A stretch of DNA of 64,000 nt from the NCBI GenBank assembly GCA_963925735.1, contig CAWUUH010000001.1, forward strand, positions 1 through 64,000. Direction: 5' to 3'. The stretch's first letter is position 1. Each line of letters opens with the position of its first letter. Origin of the DNA: UBA4582 sp013204195 (GTDB lineage Bacteria; Pseudomonadota; Gammaproteobacteria; Pseudomonadales; Azotimanducaceae). Made by a program: the position numbers and the translations under genes. The notes under the pieces are model-generated. The model was not told where the DNA came from and made no database searches. It saw nothing but the letters and a program-made list of their open reading frames with translations. Shown here one piece after another: positions 42,238 through 50,779 of the stretch.

Positions 42238-44257
42238 AAGTGGATCCTCCGGTGATTGGGTAACGTTCGAGCGTCGGCCCGAGAGCTTCTTTTAAGGGGG
42301 CAAGCCAAGGCTCGAAATGCCGCCATTGCTCGAGTCCGCTTTGATAGATAGGTTGCCTGACTTGCTCTGAGCTTGGTGTTCTCACGGAGCGCTGGGTTTC
42401 GTGGAACGCCAAGCATTCTGGTTCGAAATCCAGGCCTAAAAATTCCAACAGGCGTCGAACCTGGCCTTCTGTGTCGTTCACGACCTCCTCGTATTGCACC
42501 CGCAGAATTTTGTCTGGTAGTACCTGGTCCCAGTGATCCATCAATGCCACATAGTCGCGATAGTATTGGCCAATCTCAGGCAGGCCATAGGTGAACTCCT
42601 GGCCGGCTGCGAACAATTGCTTGAAGCCGCTGAAGCAACAGGCCATGGGGTGGCGCCGGGCATCAATAATGCGAGCATTTGGCAAGATCAAATGAATCAG
42701 GCCGATATGGCGAAAATTGTTCGGCATTTTGTCGATGAAATAAGGTGCGCCCTGGCGAAAAATTTGGGTGTCACTGAGATAGGCTTCGCCAAATTGATTT
42801 AGCTGTTCAGGGGCAAGGTTAGTCAGGCTGGCTGGATATTGCGGCTTGTCATTAAGCATTCGTCTGCCACCTAATCGTTGCGCCAAGGCGCTGATGTTGG
42901 GTAGTTCGAGAGTGCCGTCAACTTGCGAATGGGAGGCGAGAATCTGCTCAAGTAGGGTTGAGCCGGCTCTTGGCAGGCCAACGATAAAAATCGGATCTGG
43001 AGCAGTACAGCCGGCCCCTGCTAAAGAGGCGAAGAGCTCGGCGGTACACAGGCTTCGTTGCAGGTCGAGGTTCTCGGTCATGCGGTCCGCACTATAGCGA
43101 AGCTGTTGTTTTCGGCTCAAGTTACCTCGCTCGTAGTAATTCATGGCGGCGTGGTAGTCCTGGGCATCCTCATAAGCTTTGCCCAAGGCAAAGCTTAAGT
43201 GTGCCTGATCTTCAATAGGCGTTTGTTCCCTGTCCAGCTGCTGCTGCATGGCGAGAATTTCGTTTGCACCGAAACGGTAGGTTTTGAGATTGGCAAGGCT
43301 CCAATAGGCGTCACCGAAATCGGGCCGAGCGCCATAGGCCTTTTGATAGTCGGCGATTGCATCTTCGGTGCGATCAACGGTCTTTAAGGCGTGGCCGCGG
43401 AGTAAGTGCAGCTCAGGTGAGCCGGGCATTTGTTGGATAACGTCGTCGTAAATAGCCAGGGCCTCGTCGAAGCGGCCAACGGCTACACACTGGTTCGCAT
43501 AAGCGGTCCGGTAAGATTGATTGCCGGGCATAGCCTCACGCAACAGGGTAGCTTGCGCCATGGACTCGGCATACTTTTGGCGACGATAGAGCACATTCAT
43601 GTAGTCAAATCGCGCCAATACATTGTCTGGCTCAAATGCCACGGCACTCTCGAGAATAAACTCGGCATCGTCCAACACTTCCGACTTGATCCCCAGGTCT
43701 GCTAACAGGCGCATCGCTTCAACGTGTTTCGGCTGTTGCTGCAGGAAATTGCGACACAGCTGTTCCGCCTTGAACCATTTGCCCTCGCTAATCATGTTGC
43801 GAACGCTCAAGAGCGCTGGTGGCAGTGCGGCTAATTTATTCGCCTGGTCTGCGGCCTGCTCATGCCAATTAGGATGCTCGGATGTTGAGGTCAGACGACT
43901 GATCGCTTGCCAGCTCGCCAGCAGAGAGTTATTCAGTTGTACGGCGTGTTGGAAGGCCTCGAGGGCCTCTTTCTGGCGGTTAATCGCTAGATAACAGTGG
44001 CCCGACTCTTGGTACGCACGACCAAGTGTCGGGTCCTGGGTTGTCAATAAAGCGAGGTTTTGTAGTGCCCCTTCGACATCTTGCCGGTAGCGCTGGCTAA
44101 CTGCGAGTAAGTACAAGGCGTCGGGATGATTAGGTTGTGTGAGTAGTACAGCATTGGCGGATTCGCCTGCCGCTTGAAACTGGCCCGCCTGCAATTGCTG
44201 GCGGCCCTGTGCCAAAATATTTGCATGATCAGGTTGTTCGTTAGGCATTTGTGCCAT
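42233..44257 (-). CDS. TPR-repeat sulfotransferase-family protein
   Basis: A 674-residue two-part protein. Residues 1-420 hold about nine tetratricopeptide repeats (such as PNHPDALYLLAVSQRYRQDV). Residues about 430-660 form a sulfotransferase domain: FIVGLPRAGSTLLEQILASH is the PAPS 5'-phosphosulfate loop, and RRLLEFLGLDFEPECLAFHE is the family C-terminus. This combination occurs in many marine proteobacteria; the acceptor is unknown. Its stop overlaps the ATT start of the BCCT gene, so the two are coupled. A Cys-free cytoplasmic protein is predicted. Confidence 0.88.
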   Translation of the reverse strand: MAQMPNEQPDHANILAQGRQQLQAGQFQAAGESANAVLLTQPNHPDALYLLAVSQRYRQDVEGALQNLALLTTQDPTLGRAYQESGHCYLAINRQKEALEAFQHAVQLNNSLLASWQAISRLTSTSEHPNWHEQAADQANKLAALPPALLSVRNMISEGKWFKAEQLCRNFLQQQPKHVEAMRLLADLGIKSEVLDDAEFILESAVAFEPDNVLARFDYMNVLYRRQKYAESMAQATLLREAMPGNQSYRTAYANQCVAVGRFDEALAIYDDVIQQMPGSPELHLLRGHALKTVDRTEDAIADYQKAYGARPDFGDAYWSLANLKTYRFGANEILAMQQQLDREQTPIEDQAHLSFALGKAYEDAQDYHAAMNYYERGNLSRKQQLRYSADRMTENLDLQRSLCTAELFASLAGAGCTAPDPIFIVGLPRAGSTLLEQILASHSQVDGTLELPNISALAQRLGGRRMLNDKPQYPASLTNLAPEQLNQFGEAYLSDTQIFRQGAPYFIDKMPNNFRHIGLIHLILPNARIIDARRHPMACCFSGFKQLFAAGQEFTYGLPEIGQYYRDYVALMDHWDQVLPDKILRVQYEEVVNDTEGQVRRLLEFLGLDFEPECLAFHETQRSVRTPSSEQVRQPIYQSGLEQWRHFEPWLAPLKEALGPTLERYPITGGSTY

Positions 44258-44264
44258 ACCTATG

Positions 44265-44339
44265 TTCTTAGTTTAGGTGTTCTTAGCTTAGGTATTCTTA
44301 GCTTAGGTGTTCTGAGTTCAAACATTATCAAGTCAAAGG
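44265..44339. repeat. 15-bp tandem repeat array
   Basis: TTCTTAGTTTAGGTG, TTCTTAGCTTAGGTA and TTCTTAGCTTAGGTG run directly in tandem, followed by two diverged copies. The array begins 8 bases before the ATG of the TPR-sulfotransferase gene, so it lies in that gene's leader. Confidence 0.85.
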
Positions 44340-44349
44340 TTCTCAGTAA

Positions 44350-44376
44350 CAAACAGGGTGAAATTCACCCTGTTTG
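44350..44376 (-). terminator. Rho-independent terminator of the TonB receptor gene
   Basis: CAAACAGGGTG and CACCCTGTTTG form a perfect 11-bp stem around AAATT (13 bp with a one-base loop is also possible). It lies 24 bases past the receptor stop on the minus strand, and the right arm ends in TTTG-TT. This is the clearest terminator in the window. Confidence 0.75.
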
Positions 44377-44399
44377 TTGACTGCCACTAGGCTTTGTAT

Positions 44400-47081
44400 C
44401 TAGCGCAAGTCGTATGAGACTCGAAAACCAATAGTCCGAGGTCGGTTAGTCGTAACACGCTCGAAAAAGTCCTGGCGATTGATGTGCAGCTCAGCTCGTT
44501 TGTCTGTCAGGTTTGACACAAAAAGCTCAACGCCCCAGCCGACAGCCTCGTCTTGAACCCCGACACTGGCATTAACCAATGTGTAGGCTTGCTGAGTCGT
44601 ATTTGGCTCTGTTGGTGTATCCACTAACGAGTTAAGCGCTTCGCCGGCATATTTGATGCCCAGCTGCCAATGTGCATTCAAAGCGCCAGCCATCTGCCAT
44701 TCGTAGCGACCACGAATGCTGGTCTGAAATTCAGGCGTCAACGGTAATGGCGAGCCTTCGTCAGCAACAATAACTGCAAATGCCGGGTTAACGCGAACCA
44801 GTTCGGTATCGTTGTAAGACGCAGCCGCATACAGCGTAAAGTTGTCAGTGGCCAACCAGACCAAGTCTGCCTCAATACCCATGATCTCAGCGTCACCGCC
44901 ATTATCGACGATGGTTAAGACGGAAATATTCTGCGAGTCAAACTGAGAGACCTGAATGTCATTCCAGTCGATCTTGTAAATAGCACCGTTAAACCTTACC
45001 AGGCCATCAGCCAAAGTGGTTTTCCAGCCGAGTTCCATATTTTCAAGCGTGTCTGATTCAAACACGTAAGGCAGGCAGTAGCCGGGAAAACCAGTTGCCG
45101 CATTCGCTTCAATGGGCGCCGCGGTGCCGCAATTGGTGCCATCTGCCAGAAGGTTGTTGTCGCTAGAATTATACTGGCCACCTTCTTTTGCTGCTGCACG
45201 GTTAAAGCCTGGTGGACGGTAGCCTTCTGACCATGATGCATAGATCAGAGTGTCATCGTTTGGCGTCCAGCTGGCCGTAAACTTCACAATAGTGTCATCG
45301 ACACTGATGGGCTGCAGTTCGGCAAAGTTAGCCTCGTAATCGCGGCCTCCGGTCTTTGTTGGTCGAATATCGTTGGTCAGATCAGCGTCGTCAGTGAACA
45401 AAGGTCGGTTGCCATAGCGCCATGCACCATAGCCTTTGTAAGCATACTCTAGGTCGTAATATCGAGCGCCTGCCGCAAGATTAAAGTCGCTGGTAACATC
45501 CCAAGATAACTCACCAAACACAGCCACCTGGGTCTCTGTTCGCGTATTGTCGTTACGGAACTGAGTGGCGAGTGTGGTCTTGCCGCGGGCGTTGGCCGTG
45601 GAGTTGTCAAAGGTTGAATTGGTGTTGATGTCGATAGGGGCAAAACCCGCATCAATCGGCGCCTGATAGTTAAAGTCGCCAACATGTTCAATTTCAAAAT
45701 CTTCGTAAAACACGCCAGCGGTAAGATTGACGGGGCTATCGAAATCGGTGGTTACGCGAAATTCGTGAGTCCAGCGAGTATTTTGATTTTCGATATGGGC
45801 CGCATTGGTCGGGTTGCCACACTCAATCACGCCGCTATTGCCGCTCAGAGTTGGATCCCAGCCGTAGGTGGTGGTTGGGCCGCCGTCGGCAGCGGCAGGT
45901 AGGCCAGTGTAGAAGCCGCCGACTAAATATTCACACTGGTACCCGGAGATGAATCCACCCACGTTGGTGTAACCGGTGTAGTCAATGTTGGCAACCACTT
46001 CACGGTCCAAAAAGGCGCCAGTGTAGACCAGATCCAACGCGCCGACTCGACCCTCTAGAGTCCAAGCGGTTTGATTGAATTCGTCGGATAGCTTGTCTTC
46101 GGCAAATCGGCTGACTTGCAGGTCGCCGATGCTTGGGTCGTAATCGAACACGCCCTCGGTCTGTAATGACTGTTGTGCCTGTTGAACCAATAGGCTCCAG
46201 TCGTCATTGATCAGGTACTTAAGGCCGACTCGGAATCCAGCGTAGCTGGCGTCGTTGAAGTCATCTTCAACCAGCGACGAGTTTGACGCAATTTTTTTGC
46301 TGACGGGAACGACCAGGCCGCCGGCGCCGACGACATCGCCGTTGGCGAATACGGTGCCTGCTGCAAATGTCACGCTTTCGCCAGGATATGTCGGGTTGAC
46401 AGCATTGTCAGCCTGGAACGATCCTTCGACATTGTCGATGTAGCCACCCTGGCGATCATTGTAGAGTGCCACACGAACGGCCATCTTGCCCTCGATGACG
46501 GGCAGGTTGAGCATCAGCTCGGCTGAGTTGCTGGCCTCGCCCCCTTTGGTTGTTGACCAACTGCCGTTCATGCTGGCTTGTACTTCATCAATGACAGGTT
46601 TGTTGGTGATCAAGCGGATAGTGCCGGCCATTGAGCTGGCGCCGTACAGGGTGCCCTGGGGCCCCGGCAGTACTTCGATGCGTTCCATATCACTAATATA
46701 GATGTCGAGATTTCGGCCGCCAGCGGTGACGGGCTGCTCGTCAAGGTAGAGTGCGACGTTGGGCGCAGAGCCTTGAGACTCGGCGACGGTGATATTAATG
46801 GCGTCAACGGCGGCGCCACGAATGTAGATTTCGTTCTGGCCTGGACCGCGCCCGCCCGCATTAACGTTGGGTAAGTATTGAATGTAGTCAGAAAATTCCT
46901 GGATGTTTTGTTCTTCCAGTTGACGTGAGCTCATTGCCTGCACGGCTAATGGAACATCCTGCATGCTGACGGAGCGCTTAGTGGCGGTGACAACGATTTC
47001 TTCCATTGCCGCGGATGCGGTGGTGGCGGTGCCGAACATGACCGCCAGAATAGCGATATTTAATTGGTTTCTTTGAAACAT
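44400..47081 (-). CDS. TonB-dependent outer-membrane receptor
   Basis: An 893-residue outer-membrane transporter. A signal peptide (NIAILAVMFGTATTASA) precedes the TonB box EEIVVTATKRS. The plug domain contains QDVPLAVQAMSSRQLEEQ and VLPGPQGTLYGASSMAGTIR. The beta-barrel ends in GFRVSYDLR with the terminal aromatic/basic pattern. The plug motif set resembles receptors for plant or lipid-derived molecules rather than siderophores; no Fur box was recognised. The ATG at 47081 precedes the signal peptide. About 335 bases upstream (to 47416) hold no gene. Confidence 0.93.
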   Translation of the reverse strand: MFQRNQLNIAILAVMFGTATTASAAMEEIVVTATKRSVSMQDVPLAVQAMSSRQLEEQNIQEFSDYIQYLPNVNAGGRGPGQNEIYIRGAAVDAINITVAESQGSAPNVALYLDEQPVTAGGRNLDIYISDMERIEVLPGPQGTLYGASSMAGTIRLITNKPVIDEVQASMNGSWSTTKGGEASNSAELMLNLPVIEGKMAVRVALYNDRQGGYIDNVEGSFQADNAVNPTYPGESVTFAAGTVFANGDVVGAGGLVVPVSKKIASNSSLVEDDFNDASYAGFRVGLKYLINDDWSLLVQQAQQSLQTEGVFDYDPSIGDLQVSRFAEDKLSDEFNQTAWTLEGRVGALDLVYTGAFLDREVVANIDYTGYTNVGGFISGYQCEYLVGGFYTGLPAAADGGPTTTYGWDPTLSGNSGVIECGNPTNAAHIENQNTRWTHEFRVTTDFDSPVNLTAGVFYEDFEIEHVGDFNYQAPIDAGFAPIDINTNSTFDNSTANARGKTTLATQFRNDNTRTETQVAVFGELSWDVTSDFNLAAGARYYDLEYAYKGYGAWRYGNRPLFTDDADLTNDIRPTKTGGRDYEANFAELQPISVDDTIVKFTASWTPNDDTLIYASWSEGYRPPGFNRAAAKEGGQYNSSDNNLLADGTNCGTAAPIEANAATGFPGYCLPYVFESDTLENMELGWKTTLADGLVRFNGAIYKIDWNDIQVSQFDSQNISVLTIVDNGGDAEIMGIEADLVWLATDNFTLYAAASYNDTELVRVNPAFAVIVADEGSPLPLTPEFQTSIRGRYEWQMAGALNAHWQLGIKYAGEALNSLVDTPTEPNTTQQAYTLVNASVGVQDEAVGWGVELFVSNLTDKRAELHINRQDFFERVTTNRPRTIGFRVSYDLR

Positions 47082-47416
47082 GAACCCCCCCGGGGATTGA
47101 GCGAAAAGAATAATGCTTTGATATGAAAGGGTTATTGTACGTTTATCTCGCCGGAATTGCACCTGCTGCGGATTTTTGCTGAGAAGCGCTTGGCGATTAG
47201 GTCAGTAAAAACGCAGGATTTAAGGGATATTCCCAATAAAATGGTATGGAGTCTGAAGGTATGATGTCGAATAATAATTTTGACGCTAATGTCTGTTCGT
47301 CGTCCAGCAACCACGTGGCCGATCAGCTAGGACGCCGACTCAGGGGGGGTAGTGCGAGGCCGGTCCTGCCAGTGTCCTGACGTAATGGCCGCTATGATGA
47401 AGTCTATGGGAGGCGG
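47082..47416. other. Intergenic region upstream of the TonB receptor
   Basis: About 335 bases with no convincing gene. It should contain the receptor promoter on the minus strand; I could not fix the boxes and saw no clear Fur-type site. A short run of G (47342-47350) and an imperfect GC-rich inverted repeat near 47340-47390 are the only features. Confidence 0.4.
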
Positions 47417-47671
47417 TTATTGCGAAGTTTCGGGATTTTTTTCAGGATTCTGTGCGGCGAAGGTCGCGAGATACAATTGCTCAACCTGCGCTCTTGCCCA
47501 GGGTGTTTTCCGCAGAAAAGTCAGGCTTGATTTCACCGAAGGTTGTTGTTTGAAGCAGTTGATGTTGATTAAGGTCGCGAGCTCTTCCCAGCCGAAGTGC
47601 TGCTCAAGCAAGGTGACGATGTGTTTGAGTGTCAGGCCGTGTAACTGGTTGTTGGGTTGCGAGTTTGGCAT
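47417..47671 (-). CDS. VF530-family DNA-binding protein
   Basis: An 84-residue protein of the VF530/DUF2132 family. The family core is NNQLHGLTLKHIVTLLEQHFGWEELA, read here as LTLKHIVTLLEQHFGWEEL, then PSVKSSLTFLRKTPWARAQVE, which is close to the Vibrio VF530 consensus. It is annotated as a DNA-binding fold, with no known target. ATG 47671 (MPNSQPNN) is the family-like start; a longer frame adds residues that match nothing. Confidence 0.87.
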   Translation of the reverse strand: MPNSQPNNQLHGLTLKHIVTLLEQHFGWEELATLININCFKQQPSVKSSLTFLRKTPWARAQVEQLYLATFAAQNPEKNPETSQ

Positions 47672-47869
47672 AGGTAAATGGGTTTGAATCCTTGAGGGTA
47701 TCAGCACTATGTGACAAAGAGAGGTTGGTCTGGATAGCAGAATAACATGGTTTTGTGCTCAGCGAGGAGTTGCCGGCGCCAGGCAAAACGTGGTTAATTG
47801 CTTGTAGGCTTGGAATCAGCCAATCGAAGCCTCGCCAAAGGCGATTCTACTGATGAATAGGAGGATACC

Positions 47870-48349
47870 ATGGACCTGGAAGCCAGACTCACGCAGCTCG
47901 AGGATATTGAAGCCATTCGACAATTGAAGGCGCGCTATTGCGAGGTCTGTGATGCGAACCACGATCCTGACTTGATCCTTACCTTGTTTACCGCAAATGG
48001 CATTTGGGAGGGTGATGGGATTGGCCGGCATGCCGGCCACCAGCAAATCGCTGCGCTGTTTCGCTCATTTCAAAAGACCATCAGCTTCTCCCAACACATG
48101 GTTCAGAACCCGATCATTGCGGTGGATGGCAATCACGCCACCGGGCGCTGGTACTTCTTTGGTCTGTTCACCTATTATAAAGGCCAACAACGCCGCTGGC
48201 AGGCCGCGAGGTATCATGAGGAGTATGAGAAAGTGGCGGGAACCTGGCAGATCAGCCATCTGAAAATCGTCGAACCGGTCATGAGCGCCCGCTATGAACA
48301 GGGTTGGCGCAATGGCCAAGTACCCGCAGAGAAGCCTGAGCGTGAGTGA
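47870..48349 (+). CDS. NTF2/SnoaL-like protein
   Basis: A 159-residue alpha+beta cone protein of the SnoaL_4 type. The start LTQLEDIEAIRQLKARYCEVCD and the TANGIWEGDG segment are the conserved first helix and strand. SFQKTISFSQHMVQNPIIAVDGNHATGRWYF (seen in parts) completes the barrel. GGAGG lies before the ATG. It overlaps the hydrolase gene start, so the two are coupled. SnoaL-like proteins include hydrolases, isomerases and ligand binders; no catalytic residue was assigned. Confidence 0.83.
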   Translation: MDLEARLTQLEDIEAIRQLKARYCEVCDANHDPDLILTLFTANGIWEGDGIGRHAGHQQIAALFRSFQKTISFSQHMVQNPIIAVDGNHATGRWYFFGLFTYYKGQQRRWQAARYHEEYEKVAGTWQISHLKIVEPVMSARYEQGWRNGQVPAEKPERE

Positions 48350-49502
48350 TCTTGTGGTTCATGGCCACTGCGATTCGAAATTTGAAGCCGTGCGTCGAGG
48401 CTTTGTGGAGAATTTTACGCAACGCGACGAGCTCGGGGCGTCGGTGGCCGTTGTGTATGAAGGCGAACTGGTGGTCGACCTGTGGGCCGGTTATGGGGAT
48501 GCCGACAGAACCCGGCCCTGGCTGGAAGATACGCTCGTCAACGTCTGGTCTGTGGGCAAAGCCATGACCGCCTTGACCCTGTTGCATTTGCTGGAAAACC
48601 GCAACATTGACGTGAATTCCAGGGTTGCCGATCACTGGCCTGAGTTCGCCCAGGCGGGTAAGGGCCAGATTACCCTTGCTCAGGCTATGTCGCATCAGGC
48701 AGGACTCTGCGGAATCGACTCGCCGCTGCCGACAGACGCTTACTTTCACTGGGATCTCATGACCGCGGCCATTGCGCTACAAAAGCCATGGTGGGTCCCG
48801 GGACAAGCCCATGGCTATCATACCAATACCTTTGGTTTTCTTCTGGGAGAGCCGTTACAGCGGATTGCTGGACAGTCATTCTCTGACTACTTTCAGCAAC
48901 AGATCGCCGGTCCGCTGGGTATGGACTTCCAATTCGGCGTGGCGGCTGATCAGCAGCATCGCTGCGCTGATTTGACGTTTTTGGATCGTGCCGGCGTAGG
49001 CTTAGCGGCCCCTGTGATGGCACTGGACGCCAGTGATACCCTAGGTGCCATGCGAGAACGCGTGGCCAATAACCCGCCCTTGTTGTCCCTTGGGGTTAAT
49101 TCAACAGCCTGGCGGCGAGCGGTCTTTCCCTCCACCAATCCGCAGTCCAACGCCCGCTCAGTGGCCCGTTGTTTCGGCGAGTTGGCCTTGATCGCGGCGG
49201 GCAAGCGCGTGGGCGTGATCAGTCAGGCGCAATTGAATCGCGCCACCCAGATTGTCAGCGATGGGTTGGACCTTAATGTCCAGCGTCCGACGCGATTTGG
49301 TTTGGGCTTTCAGTTGACGCAGCCCGACCGGCCGCTGGGGCCGAACCCTGGCACCTTCGGTCACTATGGCAATGGTGGGCATCTGGGTTTCGCGGATCCT
49401 TCTCGGTCATTGGGTTTTGCCTATCATATGAATCATCAGGGCTTCGCCTGGCGTGATCCGAGAAATATCACCCTCACGGATGCGGTATATCGGTCACTTT
49501 AA
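48312..49502 (+). CDS. Serine hydrolase, EstB/class C beta-lactamase fold
   Basis: A 396-residue enzyme of the family VIII esterase group. HGHCDSKFEAVRRGFVENF is the N-terminal family block, S-x-x-K is VWSVGKAMTAL, the Tyr motif is YHTNTFGFLLGE, and FGHYGNGGHLGFADP is the C-terminal H/KTG-equivalent. A cytoplasmic esterase is most likely. ATG 48312 is preferred to the ATG at 48294; both overlap the preceding SnoaL-like gene by 38 or 56 bases. It may hydrolyse an ester made by that pathway. Confidence 0.88.
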   Translation: MAKYPQRSLSVSDLVVHGHCDSKFEAVRRGFVENFTQRDELGASVAVVYEGELVVDLWAGYGDADRTRPWLEDTLVNVWSVGKAMTALTLLHLLENRNIDVNSRVADHWPEFAQAGKGQITLAQAMSHQAGLCGIDSPLPTDAYFHWDLMTAAIALQKPWWVPGQAHGYHTNTFGFLLGEPLQRIAGQSFSDYFQQQIAGPLGMDFQFGVAADQQHRCADLTFLDRAGVGLAAPVMALDASDTLGAMRERVANNPPLLSLGVNSTAWRRAVFPSTNPQSNARSVARCFGELALIAAGKRVGVISQAQLNRATQIVSDGLDLNVQRPTRFGLGFQLTQPDRPLGPNPGTFGHYGNGGHLGFADPSRSLGFAYHMNHQGFAWRDPRNITLTDAVYRSL

Positions 49503-49540
49503 GACCGGCGCCTCGCATCACCGACCCTGCAGGGCAGCGA

Positions 49541-49924
49541 ATGGAACACGCCAAAGCTTACTTAATGTCTAAGCCTGAAGCCTGGGAAGACTATCCCTTC
49601 AATCTTCCGGTGGCGGTCTACAAAATCCGGCATAAGATGTTCGCCACTCTGAGCGAAAGTGGCGGCCACTGGCGCATGAATCTCAAGTGTGAGCCGCTAG
49701 AGGCGATGATGCTCAGAGATGTATTCGAGGCGGTGCTGCCTGGCTATCATATGAATAAGGCCCACTGGAATACGATAGTGCTGGATGGCTCGATCCCCGC
49801 GAGTGAAATCGAGAGAATGATCGATAATTCCTATCAGCTGGTGATCAAAGGCTTGACCCGCATTGAGCGTCACCAGCTTGAAACCCGCTTTACGTCCGTC
49901 GAGCTCTACGGGTCGCGAAAATGA
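49541..49924 (+). CDS. MmcQ/YjbR-family protein
   Basis: A 127-residue protein of the MmcQ/YjbR fold, which resembles a double-stranded DNA-binding domain of the CyaY-like type. AKAYLMSKPEAWEDYPFN and KIRHKMFATLSESGGHWRMNLKC with PGYHMNKAHWNTIVLDG are the family blocks. Its function is unknown in all cases I know. It follows the esterase gene by 38 bases and may be co-transcribed. Confidence 0.85.
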   Translation: MEHAKAYLMSKPEAWEDYPFNLPVAVYKIRHKMFATLSESGGHWRMNLKCEPLEAMMLRDVFEAVLPGYHMNKAHWNTIVLDGSIPASEIERMIDNSYQLVIKGLTRIERHQLETRFTSVELYGSRK

Positions 49925-50032
49925 TCTTTAGTTGTGGGCCGGGCTTTCTGGCTACCGTCGGTCGTTACCGGTTATGCTAACTGGATACCAGTGTCGAGAT
50001 CGGCACAAACAAAGAACTGGCGGGAGACGAGC

Positions 50033-50695
50033 TTGAGTGCAACTATTGAAATCACACAGGATATTGCCATCATCACTATGGATGACGGCAAAGCCAATGC
50101 GATAAATCCGACCATGATCGCGGCGCTGAATACTTGTCTTGATCAGGCAGAACAAGCGGCCCGTGCCGTGGTGCTTGTGGGTCGAGAGAATCGATTCTCG
50201 GCGGGTTTTGATCTGAAACTGATGTCCAGCTTGACCAGCGATGAGGTCACATTGATGGTGAATGAGGGCGGTCGATTGGCGCTCCGTCTGTATACGTTTC
50301 CGATGCCGGTAGTATGCGCCTGTACCGGCCATGGTATTGCCATGGGCAGTTTTATCTTGCTCGCGTCAGACATCCGTATCGGCACAGAGGGGCCCTATAA
50401 GATCGGCGCCAATGAAACCGCAATTAATATGGTGCTGCCCGTGTTCGCGGTGGAACTGCTCAAGGCGCGGATTGATCCGCGGCATCTGGGTCATGCTGCC
50501 ATTAATGGCCATTTGTATGACCCGGATGGGGCCGTGGCAGCGGGCTTTCTCGATCGCATTGTGCCCGCCAGCCAGGTCAAAGCGACTGCAATCGAAGTCG
50601 CCCTCGAATTGAGTGCTCTGACGAGCCCCGCCTATGGCAAGAATAAGCGCTTAATTCGAGCGCAGACGATCGCTGTGATCGAGCCAAGCCTATAA
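50033..50695 (+). CDS. Crotonase-family protein, short form
   Basis: A 220-residue enoyl-CoA hydratase/isomerase-family protein. The oxyanion segments are GRENRFSAGFDLKLMSS and GHGIAMGSFILLASDIRIG. It lacks the C-terminal helical tail of full-length crotonases, which are about 255-270 residues, as in a short subgroup common in marine bacteria. The start is TTG 50033 with GGGAG six bases before; the GTG at 49934 adds non-homologous residues. The Glu pair for hydration was not identified with certainty. Confidence 0.8.
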   Translation: MSATIEITQDIAIITMDDGKANAINPTMIAALNTCLDQAEQAARAVVLVGRENRFSAGFDLKLMSSLTSDEVTLMVNEGGRLALRLYTFPMPVVCACTGHGIAMGSFILLASDIRIGTEGPYKIGANETAINMVLPVFAVELLKARIDPRHLGHAAINGHLYDPDGAVAAGFLDRIVPASQVKATAIEVALELSALTSPAYGKNKRLIRAQTIAVIEPSL

Positions 50696-50725
50696 GTTCA
50701 GGGCGTAGAATCAGCGTCATCCAGG

Positions 50726-50748
50726 AATAGGCTGTTAGCCTATTTTTA
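50726..50748 (+). terminator. Rho-independent terminator after the crotonase gene
   Basis: AATAGGCT and AGCCTATT form a perfect 8-bp stem around GTT, followed by TTTA. It sits 31 bases after the crotonase stop and in front of the alcohol dehydrogenase gene. Confidence 0.72.
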
Positions 50749-50779
50749 GCCCGTTGTTAGTCGATTAAAGGAGTCCTCC

